64,000 nt of DNA from Pseudomonadota bacterium. Its GTDB lineage: Bacteria; Pseudomonadota; Gammaproteobacteria; Burkholderiales; Burkholderiaceae_C. Of the stretch, positions 1-9,118 are shown one piece after another (positions within the stretch are counted from its first letter, which is position 1; the number at the start of each line of letters is the position of its first letter). The stretch lies in contig JAKOYD010000037.1 in the NCBI GenBank assembly GCA_029780695.1, positions 1 through 64,000 of the forward strand. Direction: 5' to 3'. The translations under genes and the position numbers were made by a program. Under the pieces are notes generated by a model, which saw only the letters and a program-made list of their open reading frames with translations, made no database searches and was not told the DNA's origin.

Positions 1-29
1 GGGGGGGGGGGGGGGGGGGGGGGGGGGGG
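1..29. other. 29-base G homopolymer at the window edge
   Basis: The window starts with 29 consecutive G followed by a GC-rich stretch and a dispersed repeat. On the minus strand it would encode a run of prolines at the end of the truncated addA reading frame. A homopolymer of this length next to a repeat is most simply a contig end or a sequencing artefact rather than genomic sequence; this is inference. Confidence 0.7.
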
Positions 30-2070
30 CGGTGTGGGGCGGGGGCTGCCCCTCACCCCTGCCCTCTCCCCAGAGGGGCGAGGGAGTGGCATCGCGCACG
101 GTCAAAGCGATGCGCACCAGATCGTCATCGCTCAAGCCAAACAGCGGCGATTTCAGCGCCCGCGCCAGCGCCAGATCGTGCCCCGGCGACACCAGCGCAT
201 CGACCAGCGCCAGCACGTCCTGCACCGCGGGTTGCTCGCCCAGCAGTTGCTGCTCGGGCTGTTCGCAGGCGATGCCCAGTTGGCGCAATTCAGACTGCAA
301 CTCGCCCAACGGCAGGCGCTTGCGGGCCAGCACCATCAGGCGCTCGGGCGGCACGCCGGCGGCGATGCGGTGGGCGATCCAGCGGGCGGCCTGGCGGGAT
401 TCGAGGGTGCACAGGCTGTCTTCGAGCACCACGCGCGGGGTGGTCAGGCTGTCGCGCCACGCGGGCTCATCGCCCTCGTCGGTGGCGGCGCGATCAGGGC
501 GCGGGATGAGCGGCAGCGCGCCGATGTGGCCGCGCGCGGCGGATTCGGTGCTGTGCGCGCGATAGCCGCTGAACTCGTCGGCGGCCTGCGCTGCCAGCAT
601 CACTTCGTTGACGGCGCCCAGCACTTCGGGCGCGTTGCGGTGCGTGTGGTCGCAGGCCAGTCGGTCGCCGCCGAGCGCGTGCACGATGAAATCCTGCGCG
701 GCGATGAAGACCTGCGGGTCGGCGCGGCGAAAGCGGTAAATGCTTTGCTTGGGGTCGCCGACGATGAACACGCTGGGCGCGTCTTGCCCGCCCCCGGCGC
801 CCGCATAGGACGACAGCCACGCGTGCAGCGCCTGCCACTGCAGCGGGTTGGTGTCCTGAAACTCGTCGATGAGCAGGTGGCGAGTGCGCGCGTCCAGCCG
901 CTCTTGCACCCAGCCGCTCAAGAAGGGATCGGACAGCAGGGTGAGCGCGGCGCGCTCGACATCGCTCATGTCGACCCAGCCGCGCTCGCGTTTCAGCTCG
1001 GCAAACGATTCGATCAGCGGCCGCGTGAGGCGGGCCATGCGCTGGTGGTGTTGGCGCGCGGCGTGCTGGGCTTCAGCCGCCAATACGGCTTCGACCTCGT
1101 TTTGCGCGGCGCGGATGTCGTCGTGCGACTTGCCGAAGACGCGCGGCTTGCCGGCCTGGGTGAACAGCGCGGCGACCACGCCGCCCCAATCGCCCGCGTC
1201 GAGCGCCGCCAGCAGTTCGGCGCCCTTGGCGGCGTAGGTGCGGGCCATGGGGGCGAGCGCGCGGGCCGCGTCTTGCAGCAGGGCGCGGCCAGCGGCGCGT
1301 TGCAGTAACCATTCGGCGGGCTGGTCCACGCCGGCCAGGCACGGGTAAAGCACGTCGAACGGCGCCACGGCCTCATCGACGTGACCGGCCGCGTCGGCCA
1401 GCAGAAACTCCACGCGGCGGGCCAGCGCGCCTTCCAGCGCGGCGTGGGCGCGGTGGCGGCCCAGCGTGGCGACGAGCGCGGCGTAGTCGGCGCTTAAATG
1501 GGCATCGCCCGCCACGCGGCGCAGGTAGCGGCGCCAGACCTCGGCCACGGCGTCGGCATCGTCTTCGAGCAGCTCGTAGCTGGAGGGCAGCCCCAGTTGC
1601 TGCAACACCGACAGCGGCGCGCTGCGCAAGAGCGCGGCAAACCAGCTGTGGAAGGTGCGGATCTGCACCGGGCGGCCTTGGGCCAGCAGGGACTGGTATA
1701 AATTTTGTAGCTGCTCGCGCTGGCCTGGCAAGCGCTGGGGCTCGATTCCTCTTGCAATCAGCTCAGCGTCCAGGCGCGTTTGCCATTGCTCTGGTGTCTC
1801 GCCCGTGCGTGGCCGCGCGAAGTCGGCCAGCCACTGTTGCAGCCGCTCGCGCATCTCGCCGGCGGCCTTCTTGGTGAAGGTGATGGCGAGGATTTCTTGC
1901 GGCGCGGCGCCGTCGAGCAGCGCGCGCAGGATGCGCGAGACCAGCATCCACGTCTTGCCCGCGCCCGCGCAGGCCTCCACCGCCACGCTGCGGCGCGGGT
2001 CGCAAGCGATGGCGTAGAAGGCGGCGCGGCTGCAGGGGGCGCCGTTGTGTTCGTAGGCCGGATTGGTCAT
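1..2070 (-). CDS. addA: UvrD/RecB-type helicase-nuclease AddA-like, 3' end missing
   Basis: Superfamily I DNA helicase of the AddA/RecB group, expected to work with the AddB-like protein upstream in double-strand break resection. The minus-strand frame is open for all 690 codons from ATG at 2070 to the window edge. Visible motifs are Walker A ACAGAGKT (about residues 33-40), ITFTKKAAGEM, Walker B LLIDEFQDTN (D402, E403) and GDPKQSIYRFR near residue 438. The C-terminal helicase part and any nuclease domain lie outside the window. Two dispersed repeats are read in frame: residues about 111-125 (QREQLQNLY region) and the last readable part, where a palindromic repeat encodes a TPSPLWGEGRGEG-like stretch before the poly-G. 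Past that repeat the sequence may not be authentic. It lies 142 bases downstream of addB on the same strand, with a long hairpin repeat between them. Confidence 0.88.
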   Translation of the reverse strand, partial: MTNPAYEHNGAPCSRAAFYAIACDPRRSVAVEACAGAGKTWMLVSRILRALLDGAAPQEILAITFTKKAAGEMRERLQQWLADFARPRTGETPEQWQTRLDAELIARGIEPQRLPGQREQLQNLYQSLLAQGRPVQIRTFHSWFAALLRSAPLSVLQQLGLPSSYELLEDDADAVAEVWRRYLRRVAGDAHLSADYAALVATLGRHRAHAALEGALARRVEFLLADAAGHVDEAVAPFDVLYPCLAGVDQPAEWLLQRAAGRALLQDAARALAPMARTYAAKGAELLAALDAGDWGGVVAALFTQAGKPRVFGKSHDDIRAAQNEVEAVLAAEAQHAARQHHQRMARLTRPLIESFAELKRERGWVDMSDVERAALTLLSDPFLSGWVQERLDARTRHLLIDEFQDTNPLQWQALHAWLSSYAGAGGGQDAPSVFIVGDPKQSIYRFRRADPQVFIAAQDFIVHALGGDRLACDHTHRNAPEVLGAVNEVMLAAQAADEFSGYRAHSTESAARGHIGALPLIPRPDRAATDEGDEPAWRDSLTTPRVVLEDSLCTLESRQAARWIAHRIAAGVPPERLMVLARKRLPLGELQSELRQLGIACEQPEQQLLGEQPAVQDVLALVDALVSPGHDLALARALKSPLFGLSDDDLVRIALTVRDATPSPLWGEGRGEGQPPPHTAPPPPPPPPP
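49..86. repeat. Palindromic CCCTCACCCC/GAGGGG repeat inside addA
   Basis: An imperfect inverted repeat built of CCCCTCACCCC, CCCTCTCCCC and GAGGGGCGAGGG segments. It resembles a repeat dispersed in many beta- and gamma-proteobacterial genomes. Here it is in frame with addA and ends next to the poly-G, so it probably caused an assembly break. Confidence 0.6.
1697..1740. repeat. Dispersed repeat family A, in frame within addA
   Basis: Reads ATTTTGTAGCTGCTCGCGCT then GGCCTGGCAAGCGCTGG. It matches the other family A copies in the window: an AT-rich AGCTA part plus a GCGCT...AAGCGC hairpin. It encodes about residues 111-125 of AddA without breaking the frame. Confidence 0.65.
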
Positions 2071-2090
2071 TGGGCAGCCCCTCAAGACCC

Positions 2091-2200
2091 AACAGCCGGA
2101 CGCGAAGGGCGCGAAGGTTTCGCGAAGGACGCGAAGGGAAAACCAAAGATGTTTTTTTCGCGTCCTTCGCGAGCTTTTGCGTCCTTCGCGTCCGGCTGTT
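2091..2200. repeat. Hairpin repeat family B between addB and addA
   Basis: A 110-bp element with perfect 18-bp terminal arms AACAGCCGGACGCGAAGG (2091-2108) and its complement (2183-2200). The arms are made of repeated 9-base GGACGCGAA units, so the RNA would fold into a long hairpin. It lies in the gap between two co-directional genes. Two more copies are at 28735-28849 and 31202-31319. Confidence 0.85.
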
Positions 2201-2212
2201 TTGTATTCAGCA

Positions 2213-4753
2213 TCACCCTTGGCTCCAGAAATCCTTGCGGCACAAGCCCCGCGCATCGCACCAGTCGCACACGCTGCCTTCGCCGAGCGCGGGCAGCGGT
2301 TCGCCCACGGCAATTTGGGCCAGGTCGTGCGCCATACCTTCGTACAACTGCGCGGCCAATTCAGGCAGATCGGGCAATTCGTTCAGGCTGGGCGTTTCGC
2401 GTTCGGACAGGTTCAGGTAGGCAGCGCGCGGCGCGTCGGCGCCGGACAGCAGGGCGTAAAAGGGCAGTTGCGTGTCTTCGTTGCCGGCCTTGACGCGCTC
2501 GCGCGTGCGGGTGAGCGGCTCGGTCTTGTAGTCGATCAGCAGGGCGGCGCCGTCTTGCACGTCGTCGATGCGGTCGATCTGGCCTTTGAGCCGCAGCGGG
2601 CCGCGTTGGGTGTCGATGCTTTCTTCGGCCAGCTTGAAGCGCGCGCCGCTGGCCTCATGCTTGGCGAGCCATTGCAGATAGGCATCGCGCAGCGTGGGCC
2701 AAGCGACGGCAAAGGGCATGAATTCGCCCGGCTCCAGGCTGGGGCCGAGCCCCTCGGTGGCGGCTTCGGCGGCGGCGTCGATCAAGGCCAGACGGTCGGC
2801 ATCGGGCGCATCGCGCAGTGCTTCGTGAAAGCCGCGCAGCGTGTCGTGCAGCCAGTTGCCCCAGTCGCGTTTGTCGATGTCCACGTCCAGCTCGCCCTCT
2901 TCCGCCAGCCCCAACTGGCGCAGCGCGAAGAAGCGGTAAGGGCAGGCGCGCAGCATCTCGTAGCCGCTGGCCGACAGCGGCTGCGTGGGCAGCGCGTCAC
3001 CGCGGGGCTGCGGACGCTGGGTGGGGTGAATTTGAATGAAACGGGCCGCTCGCGCTTCTGTACCAAGCGCGGCCAGCTCCTGAAGTTGTAGCGACTGCAC
3101 CAGGGGCGAGGGCAGCAGCGGCTCGCCGTTGTCGTCGGCGTGGCGCCACAGCACATCCACCTGCGGCACGCGCAGCGCCAGCGCCCAGGCGGCGGCCTGC
3201 GCCTCGCGCAAGTCCTCGCGCGTGGGCAGGCGCAGGGCCTGGCGCTGCGCGGCGCTCCACGGGCCGGGCGGCTCGGGCGCGGCGGGCAGACGCTGCTCAT
3301 CGGCGCCGGGCAGCACCAGCGCAGCAAAGGGCCGGCCGAGCAACTGGGCCATGGGCAGCACCACGACCTGCGCGTCGGCCGGGTGCGGCGGGCGGAAGCT
3401 GGCGGCTTCCAGCGCATCGCCCACCCAGCGGGTGAATTCGGCCAGGCCCATGCGGCGCTGCGCGACGGGCCAGTCGCGCCAGTCGGCCAGCGCTTCATCG
3501 TTCAGCCCCAGGGCGTCGATGACGGCGTTGCCGGCGACGTCGGCCACCAGCAGCGGCCACAGGCCGCAGCCTTGCAGCAGCGTGCGCAGGGCGGCCAGCC
3601 AGTCGGCCAGCGGGCGCGCGGCGCTCATCGGCGCGCGCAGCGCTTCGATCTGCTGCGTGAGCGCTTGGTCGGCCGTGAGCAGCGCCGCCTGCGGCCAGCC
3701 GCGCACGGCATCGCGGCGCAGGCGGCGCTCCAGCCCGCGCTGCGGCTGCGCATCAAACGCGGGGGCGACCTTGAGCCAATCGAGCACCTCGTCGGTGGAC
3801 GCGCGCGGCGCCGAGGCGCGCAGCGCCGCCATCAGCTGCGCGGCGGCGTGGGTGGTGGAGAGCTTCCAGCCTGTTTCGTCACGCAAGGCCTCGCCCGCGC
3901 GCACGCCACGTTCGGCCAGCAGCGCATTGACGCGGCGCGTCAGCACGCGGTCGCCGGCGACCAGCGCCACCGGCACGCGGCCGGCGTCGATGTGGCGCAG
4001 CACGCAGGCGGCGGCGCGCTCGGCCTCGTCCTCGGCATCGGCGCAGGCGTGCAGGGCGATGTGGCCGGGGGGCGTGTCGGACTGCACGTTCAGCAGCACG
4101 GCCTTTTCAAAATAGTGCTCGGCCAGCGTTTCGGTCAGCGGATCGGGCAGCAGGCCGGGCACGATGAGCAGCGCATCGAGCGCGTCGACCACGCGCGGGG
4201 CGAACAGCACGTCGGTGGCGTAGTCCGAGTTGCCCGCCCAGGCGATGGCGATGCGGCCCACGGCGGCTTCGAGCGCCAGCGGGCCATCACCCACCGGCGG
4301 CAGCGCGGCGCGTGCCTGCTCGGCCCAGTCGGGGCGCAGCGCGGGCGGCAGGCTGGCAGCGATCTGGCCCAGCTGCGTGGCCTGTTCGACCAGCGGGCCG
4401 GCCAGCAGCGCGCGCTGCGCCGCCAGGCCCGCGCCGTCCAGCAACACGGCGGCGGTGAGCAGATCGCGCCCGTGGTCGAAGGTTAGGTCGTGCGGACCGG
4501 GCGCGAACCAGCCGACGCGTGCCGCCCAGTTGCGCGTGGTCTCGAAGCGCGGCGCAAAGCCGTCGGGACACTGCGCCGCCCACAGGCGCGCGGCCAGCGG
4601 CATCAGCTGCGCGTAGGGCAGCAGCACCACGCTGCGCGCGGGGTGCGCGGCCAGCGCGCGCAATTGGGCATTGACCCGCGCCAGCAAGTCGCGCCAGCCG
4701 CGCGTGACCCCGTCCAGCGGGGCGGGTGGCAAGGTTTCAGCTATCGTGGCCAT
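2213..4753 (-). CDS. addB: PD-(D/E)XK nuclease, AddB-like
   Basis: Predicted 846-aa nuclease subunit of an AddAB-type recombination complex acting on double-strand DNA ends. The C-terminal third has the PD-(D/E)XK nuclease core, with QIDRIDD and LLIDYKTEPL followed by QLPFYALL. It also has the spaced cysteines of an iron-sulfur nuclease: ACPYRFF before the nuclease core and VCDWCDARGLC at the end. The N-terminal part is a weakly conserved, degenerate helicase-like region. The ATG at 4753 was chosen; an in-frame TTG at 4780 would add nine residues. Residues about 554-573 are encoded by a dispersed family A repeat. addA follows on the same strand, and trxA is divergent with a 104-base gap. Confidence 0.85.
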   Translation of the reverse strand: MATIAETLPPAPLDGVTRGWRDLLARVNAQLRALAAHPARSVVLLPYAQLMPLAARLWAAQCPDGFAPRFETTRNWAARVGWFAPGPHDLTFDHGRDLLTAAVLLDGAGLAAQRALLAGPLVEQATQLGQIAASLPPALRPDWAEQARAALPPVGDGPLALEAAVGRIAIAWAGNSDYATDVLFAPRVVDALDALLIVPGLLPDPLTETLAEHYFEKAVLLNVQSDTPPGHIALHACADAEDEAERAAACVLRHIDAGRVPVALVAGDRVLTRRVNALLAERGVRAGEALRDETGWKLSTTHAAAQLMAALRASAPRASTDEVLDWLKVAPAFDAQPQRGLERRLRRDAVRGWPQAALLTADQALTQQIEALRAPMSAARPLADWLAALRTLLQGCGLWPLLVADVAGNAVIDALGLNDEALADWRDWPVAQRRMGLAEFTRWVGDALEAASFRPPHPADAQVVVLPMAQLLGRPFAALVLPGADEQRLPAAPEPPGPWSAAQRQALRLPTREDLREAQAAAWALALRVPQVDVLWRHADDNGEPLLPSPLVQSLQLQELAALGTEARAARFIQIHPTQRPQPRGDALPTQPLSASGYEMLRACPYRFFALRQLGLAEEGELDVDIDKRDWGNWLHDTLRGFHEALRDAPDADRLALIDAAAEAATEGLGPSLEPGEFMPFAVAWPTLRDAYLQWLAKHEASGARFKLAEESIDTQRGPLRLKGQIDRIDDVQDGAALLIDYKTEPLTRTRERVKAGNEDTQLPFYALLSGADAPRAAYLNLSERETPSLNELPDLPELAAQLYEGMAHDLAQIAVGEPLPALGEGSVCDWCDARGLCRKDFWSQG
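3034..3092. repeat. Dispersed repeat family A, in frame within addB
   Basis: Contains GCTCGCGCTTCTGTACCAAGCGC followed, on the plus strand, by CCAGCTCCTGAAGTTGTAGC, in the family A layout: GCGCTTG-like stem, then an AGCT/GTAGC AT-richer flank. It is divergent from the other copies, and encodes about 20 residues of AddB. Confidence 0.5.
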
Positions 4754-4857
4754 AGCGTTTGCGAGTCGCCGCCGTGGCAATGAGGAAAAGGCGTTTCTGT
4801 CACAATCATCGTCACTTTATCCTTACAGCGCCCGCGTGTTGCCGGGCCTTACCCACC

Positions 4858-5190
4858 ATGGCCAATGAATTGATCAAGCATGTGAGCGACAGCTCTTTTG
4901 AAACCGACGTCCTGAAGTCCGACAAGCCCGTGCTGGTCGATTTCTGGGCCGAATGGTGCGGGCCCTGCAAGGCCATCGCGCCAACGTTGGACGAACTGGC
5001 CACCACCTATAACGGCCGGCTGCAGATCGCCAAGGTCAACGTCGACGAGAACCGCGTCGTGCCGGCCAAGTTCGGCATCCGCGGGATCCCGACGCTGATG
5101 GTGTTCAAGAACGGCCAGCTGGCGGCCACCAAGGTGGGCGCGCTGACCAAGGCGCAGCTGGCGCAGTTCATCGACCAGCAACTGGCCTGA
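4858..5190 (+). CDS. trxA: Thioredoxin 1
   Basis: A 110-residue cytoplasmic thioredoxin that reduces protein disulfides, normally recycled by thioredoxin reductase with NADPH. The active site WCGPC is present (C34 and C37), as is the cis-proline motif GIPTLMVF, and length is normal for the family. The start MANELIKHV at 4858 fits family N-termini; longer readings upstream have no support. It is followed by a strong hairpin terminator and then rho, the trxA-rho arrangement common in proteobacteria. Confidence 0.97.
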   Translation: MANELIKHVSDSSFETDVLKSDKPVLVDFWAEWCGPCKAIAPTLDELATTYNGRLQIAKVNVDENRVVPAKFGIRGIPTLMVFKNGQLAATKVGALTKAQLAQFIDQQLA

Positions 5191-5203
5191 CCGCGCCCTG
5201 CTG

Positions 5204-5230
5204 AACCGGCCCGTTGGCCGGTTTTCTTTT
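5204..5230 (+). terminator. Rho-independent terminator after trxA
   Basis: AACCGGCC-CGTT-GGCCGGTT hairpin followed by TTTCTTTT, 14 bases after the trxA stop. Confidence 0.85.
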
Positions 5231-5421
5231 GCTGTCATAATCTCTCTTCGAAAGCCGGTGCGCGACAGTCAGCGCCGGCCCGGCGCCTTGGTCGACAACG
5301 CGCCCGCAGCGAGGCCGCTTCACCAGCCTCGCCCCGCCTCCCCAATCTCTTTCTTCATCTCGCCGCTCCATCGATTGGCCGATCCCGCTGCTGGATCGCA
5401 GCCCACCGCAAGACGAACGCC

Positions 5422-6687
5422 ATGCACCTGAACGAACTGAAAGCACTGCACGTTTCCGAACTGCTGAAGCAGGCCGAAACGCTGGAAATCGACAACGCGG
5501 GCCGCATGCGCAAGCAGGAGCTGATGTTCGCCATCATCAAGAAGCGCGCCAAGGGCGGCGAGCAGGTGTTTGCCGACGGCGTGCTGGAGATCCTGCCCGA
5601 CGGCTTCGGTTTTTTGCGCAGCCCGGACAGCAGCTACACCGCCAGCACCGACGACATCTACATCAGCCCCAGCCAGGTGCGCCGCTTCAACCTGCACACC
5701 GGCGACATGATCGAGGGCGAGGTGCGCATCCCCAAGGATGGCGAGCGCTACTTTGCATTGACCAAGCTCGACATGGTCAACGGCGGCCCGGCCGAGCAGA
5801 ACAAGCACAAGGTGATGTTCGAGAACCTGACGCCGCTGTTCCCGCGCGAGCAGATGCGTCTGGAGCGCGATGCCTTCAAGGGCGAGGAGAACATCACCGG
5901 CCGCATCATCGACGTCATCGCGCCCATCGGCAAAGGCCAGCGCGCGCTGATCGTGGCGCCGCCCAAGAGCGGCAAGACGGTGATGATGCAAACCATCGCC
6001 CACGCCATCAGCGCCAACTACCCCGAGGCGCACATGATGGTGCTGCTGGTCGATGAGCGGCCTGAGGAAGTGACCGACATGCAGCGCTCGGTCAAAGGCG
6101 AGGTGATTGCCTCCACCTTTGACGAGCCGGCCGCGCGCCACGTGCACGTGGCCGAGATGGTGATCGAGCGCGCCAAGCGCCTGGTCGAGTTGAAGAAGGA
6201 CGTGGTCATCTTGCTCGACTCCATCACCCGCCTGGCGCGCGCCTACAACAACGTCGTGCCCTCGTCGGGCAAGGTGCTGACGGGTGGCGTCGATGCCAAC
6301 GCGCTGCACCGCCCCAAGCGCTTTCTGGGCGCGGCGCGCAACGTCGAAGAAGGCGGCAGCCTGACCATCATCGCCACCGCGCTGATCGACACCGGCAGCC
6401 GCATGGACGAAGTGATCTTTGAAGAATTCAAGGGCACCGGCAACAGCGAAATCCACCTGGACCGCCGCCTGTACGAAAAGCGCGTGTTCCCCAGCATCCA
6501 GCTCAACCGCTCGGGCACGCGCCGGGAAGAGCTGCTGCTGGCGCCCGAGGTGCTGCAAAAAACCCGCATCCTGCGCCAGTTCATGTACAACATGGACGAG
6601 ATTGAGGCGATGGAAATGGTCATCAAGAGCATGAAGGCGACCAAGACCAACGTCGAGTTTTTCGACATGATGAGAAGGGGCGGTTAA
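5422..6687 (+). CDS. rho: Transcription termination factor Rho
   Basis: A 421-aa RNA-dependent ATPase that forms a hexameric ring and ends transcription at C-rich untranslated RNA. The N-terminal Rho domain and cold-shock-like RNA-binding domain (GFGFLRSP near residue 61) are followed by the ATPase with Walker A APPKSGKT (about residues 180-187), Walker [11 protein letters not shown] and a Q-loop region before [11 protein letters not shown]. Length is typical. It has about 230 bases of untranslated leader after the trxA terminator; rho is often autoregulated through its leader, but I see no specific attenuator here. rpmE2 follows. Confidence 0.97.
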   Translation: MHLNELKALHVSELLKQAETLEIDNAGRMRKQELMFAIIKKRAKGGEQVFADGVLEILPDGFGFLRSPDSSYTASTDDIYISPSQVRRFNLHTGDMIEGEVRIPKDGERYFALTKLDMVNGGPAEQNKHKVMFENLTPLFPREQMRLERDAFKGEENITGRIIDVIAPIGKGQRALIVAPPKSGKTVMMQTIAHAISANYPEAHMMVLLVDERPEEVTDMQRSVKGEVIASTFDEPAARHVHVAEMVIERAKRLVELKKDVVILLDSITRLARAYNNVVPSSGKVLTGGVDANALHRPKRFLGAARNVEEGGSLTIIATALIDTGSRMDEVIFEEFKGTGNSEIHLDRRLYEKRVFPSIQLNRSGTRREELLLAPEVLQKTRILRQFMYNMDEIEAMEMVIKSMKATKTNVEFFDMMRRGG

Positions 6688-6772
6688 CCCCCTGAGTCGC
6701 CTGCGGCGCCTTCCCCCTTTTGCTGCGCAAGGGGACATCGCTGGTGGCCGGTACAAGCCCGGCCACGGCGAT
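6688..6772. repeat. GC-rich dispersed repeat after rho
   Basis: Begins CCCCCTGAGTCGCCTGCGGC, followed by CCTTCCCCCTTTTG, and contains a GGCCGG...CCGGCC hairpin. It resembles an intergenic element seen downstream of many Comamonadaceae genes. It may act as the rho terminator. Family assignment is from memory of similar sequences. Confidence 0.5.
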
Positions 6773-6803
6773 CACTGGCATGGCCTGCTCCGCGGCCATT
6801 CGA

Positions 6804-6830
6804 TTCGCTTCGTACGATATTCGGTATAAT
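6804..6830 (+). promoter_or_regulatory. Probable sigma-70 promoter for rpmE2
   Basis: A perfect TATAAT at 6825-6830 lies 71 bases before the rpmE2 start. The matching -35 is weak (TTCGCT at 6804-6809, 15-base spacer). Confidence 0.5.
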
Positions 6831-6901
6831 GCGCGGTTTCGTGGAAAGTACGTCGGATGGGCCGGCGCGGCTGCCGCAGTGAACACCCCAGGAAATTCAT
6901 C

Positions 6902-7153
6902 ATGCGTGAAGGCATTCACCCCAACTACCGCGAAGTGCTGTTCGTGGATCTGTCCAACGGCTTCAAGTTCGTGACGCGCTCGTGCGTCAACACGCGCGAA
7001 ACCGAGACGTTCGAGGGCAAGGAATACCCGCTGTACAAGCTGGACACCTCCAGCGAATCGCACCCCTTCTACACCGGCACGCAGAAGTCGGTCGACAACA
7101 TGGGTGGCCGCGTCGAGAAGTTCCGCAACCGCTACGGCAAGGTCGCACGCTGA
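6902..7153 (+). CDS. rpmE2: 50S ribosomal protein L31 type B
   Basis: An 83-aa ribosomal protein of the large subunit. It starts [14 protein letters not shown] and has the type B length. It lacks the CxxC zinc-binding pairs of the zinc form of L31 (only one Cys, in RSCVNTRE), which makes it the zinc-independent paralogue; such forms are often Zur-controlled, but I see no clear Zur site here. A good ribosome binding site (CAGGAAATTC) precedes the ATG at 6902. A strong terminator follows. Confidence 0.95.
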   Translation: MREGIHPNYREVLFVDLSNGFKFVTRSCVNTRETETFEGKEYPLYKLDTSSESHPFYTGTQKSVDNMGGRVEKFRNRYGKVAR

Positions 7154-7190
7154 TCGCAACCGGCCCGACGAGGCCGGTCGTCACCCAAAA

Positions 7191-7219
7191 GGCAGCACGC
7201 CCGCGTGCTGCCTTTTTTT
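7191..7219 (+). terminator. Rho-independent terminator after rpmE2
   Basis: GGCAGCACG-CCCG-CGTGCTGCC stem followed by seven T. Confidence 0.9.
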
Positions 7220-7285
7220 CTGCCGGTGGATGAAGCTCCGGCAGAATTGTTGTTTTCGGCCCCTTCCCGTTCTTGCAGCCGTCCC

Positions 7286-9004
7286 TTGAGCACGCCCAGC
7301 CCCGCCATCGTCACGCAGGACGCGGTCCGGCGCCTGCCGCGCTGGGCGCTGCTGCTGCTGTGCGCGGCCTATGTCATTCCGGGTTACGTGGGGCGCGAGC
7401 CGTGGAAGAACGCGGACATTGCCAGCTTCGGCTACATGCTGGCGCTGCTGGATGCAGGCCACTGGCACCACTGGCTCAGTCCGACCCTGATGGGCATGGT
7501 GCCCGAAAGCAGCGCCCTGCTGCCCTATTGGCTGGGGGTTTGGGCAATGCAGTTGCTTACGCCACTGGGCGTGGCGCCCGACTTCGCCGCCCGCGTGCCG
7601 TTTGTGCTGATGTTGGCCGGCATGCTGACGGCCACCTGGTACGCGGTCTACCACTTGGCGCGCCACCCCGGCGCGCAGCCGGTGGCGTTTGCCTTTGGGG
7701 GCGAAGCCGAGCCGCGTGACTACGCGCGCGCGCTGGCCGACGGCGGACTGCTGGCGCTGATTGCCACGCTGGGGCTGGCGCAGTTCTCGCACGAGACCAC
7801 GCCGGCCCTGGCGCAGTTGTTCTTCGGTACGTTGGTGTTCTACGGGCTGGCGGCGCTGCCCACGCGTGCGCTGGCCTCGTCGCTCGCGCTGCTGGCGGGC
7901 CTGCCGGGTCTGACGCTGTCGGGCGCGCCGGCCACGGCGCTGATCTACGCCAGCCTCAGCCTGCTGGCGCTGGCGTTGCCCGGACGCGCCCCCTTGCGCG
8001 CAGCGGCACGCCGGCGCGGCTTGGGGGTGCTGCTGGCACTGATTGCGCTCTGCCTGGGGCTGTCGCTGAGCTTGTCGCTGCTGCGCTGGGACATCGCGCC
8101 GTGGCGCAGCAGCTGGACGGACTGGCGCGGGCTGGTCAAGATGGCGCTGTGGTTCACGTGGCCGGCCTGGCCGCTGGCGCTGTGGACGCTGTGGCGCTGG
8201 CGCCGCCAGTTGCTGGACGTGCGCGATCAGCGCCACCTGGGCCTGCCGCTGCTGATCGCCGGCGTACCGTTGATGACTACCGTGGCCACGCTGGCCGGCG
8301 ACCGCGCGCTGTTGCTGGCGCTGCCGGCATTGGCGGCGCTGGCGGCGCTGGCGCTGCCCACCTTCAGCCGCAGCGCGTCGTCGCTGATCGACTGGTTCAC
8401 CGTGCTGTTCTTCACCGGCTGGGCGCTGGTGATCTGGGTCGTGTGGGTGGCCATGCAGACGGGCGTGCCCGCCAAGCCGGCGGCCAACGTGGCGCGGCTG
8501 GCGCCGGGTTTCGAGCCGGTGTGGCAGTGGCCGGCCTTTTTGGCTGCGGCGGCCGCCACGCTGGCCTGGATTGGGCTGGCCCGCTGGCGCACCGGGCGCC
8601 ATCGCACCGCGCTGTGGAAGAGCCTGGTGCTGCCGGCCGCTGGCGCCGCGTTGTGCTGGCTGTTGCTGATGACGCTGTGGCTGCCGGCGCTGGACTACGC
8701 CCGCAGCTTTGCGCCGCAGATGCGCGAGATCCGCGCGCTGGTGGGCGACGCGCCCTGCGTGCAGGTGCACGGGTTGGGCGCGCCGCAGGTGGCGGCGGTG
8801 CGCTTTCATGGCCGCTGGCTGCCCGTGCCGGCGCGCGGGCCGGGGCAATGCCCTTGGCTGTTGGTCGACGTCGACGCCCAGTCCAGCCTGCCGGCCACGG
8901 TAAACCTGACCGACTGGCAGTTGCAAGCACGCGTGCGCCGCCCCACCGACGACAATGAAAGCCTGATGGTGTTCCGCCGCACCGCGCCCGCTGCCAGGCC
9001 ATGA
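7286..9004 (+). CDS. GT39/ArnT-like integral membrane protein
   Basis: A polytopic membrane protein of about 570 residues with some ten or more hydrophobic segments and a C-terminal periplasmic-type tail. The first loop, GREPWKNADIASFGYML, resembles the acidic first loop of family 39 glycosyltransferases (ArnT/PMT type), which use lipid-linked sugars. That gives a class, not a substrate. The TTG at 7286 is chosen because the longer reading from GTG 7205 starts inside the rpmE2 terminator; the true start is uncertain. A MATE exporter follows 114 bases later on the same strand, after a repeat. Confidence 0.7.
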   Translation: MSTPSPAIVTQDAVRRLPRWALLLLCAAYVIPGYVGREPWKNADIASFGYMLALLDAGHWHHWLSPTLMGMVPESSALLPYWLGVWAMQLLTPLGVAPDFAARVPFVLMLAGMLTATWYAVYHLARHPGAQPVAFAFGGEAEPRDYARALADGGLLALIATLGLAQFSHETTPALAQLFFGTLVFYGLAALPTRALASSLALLAGLPGLTLSGAPATALIYASLSLLALALPGRAPLRAAARRRGLGVLLALIALCLGLSLSLSLLRWDIAPWRSSWTDWRGLVKMALWFTWPAWPLALWTLWRWRRQLLDVRDQRHLGLPLLIAGVPLMTTVATLAGDRALLLALPALAALAALALPTFSRSASSLIDWFTVLFFTGWALVIWVVWVAMQTGVPAKPAANVARLAPGFEPVWQWPAFLAAAAATLAWIGLARWRTGRHRTALWKSLVLPAAGAALCWLLLMTLWLPALDYARSFAPQMREIRALVGDAPCVQVHGLGAPQVAAVRFHGRWLPVPARGPGQCPWLLVDVDAQSSLPATVNLTDWQLQARVRRPTDDNESLMVFRRTAPAARP

Positions 9005-9060
9005 GCGGGGTGACTGAAGGCGCTGGCAAGGCCCTGCCATCTGGCAGTGACGGCATGCGG

Positions 9061-9097
9061 TTAGCTATATTTTCAATAGCTATCTGCGAAGCAGGGA
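9061..9097. repeat. Dispersed repeat family A (partial)
   Basis: TTAGCTATATTTTCAATAGC followed by TATCTGCGAAGCAGG. It shows the AT-rich AGCTAT core of family A with a degenerate GC stem, between two co-directional genes. Confidence 0.55.
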
Positions 9098-9118
9098 TGC
9101 GCGCGCAGGCCTGATTGA

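Noticed and set aside
2091-2200. Family B repeats as a CRISPR or tandem array
   Set aside because: They form single inverted hairpins at separate loci with no regular spacers.
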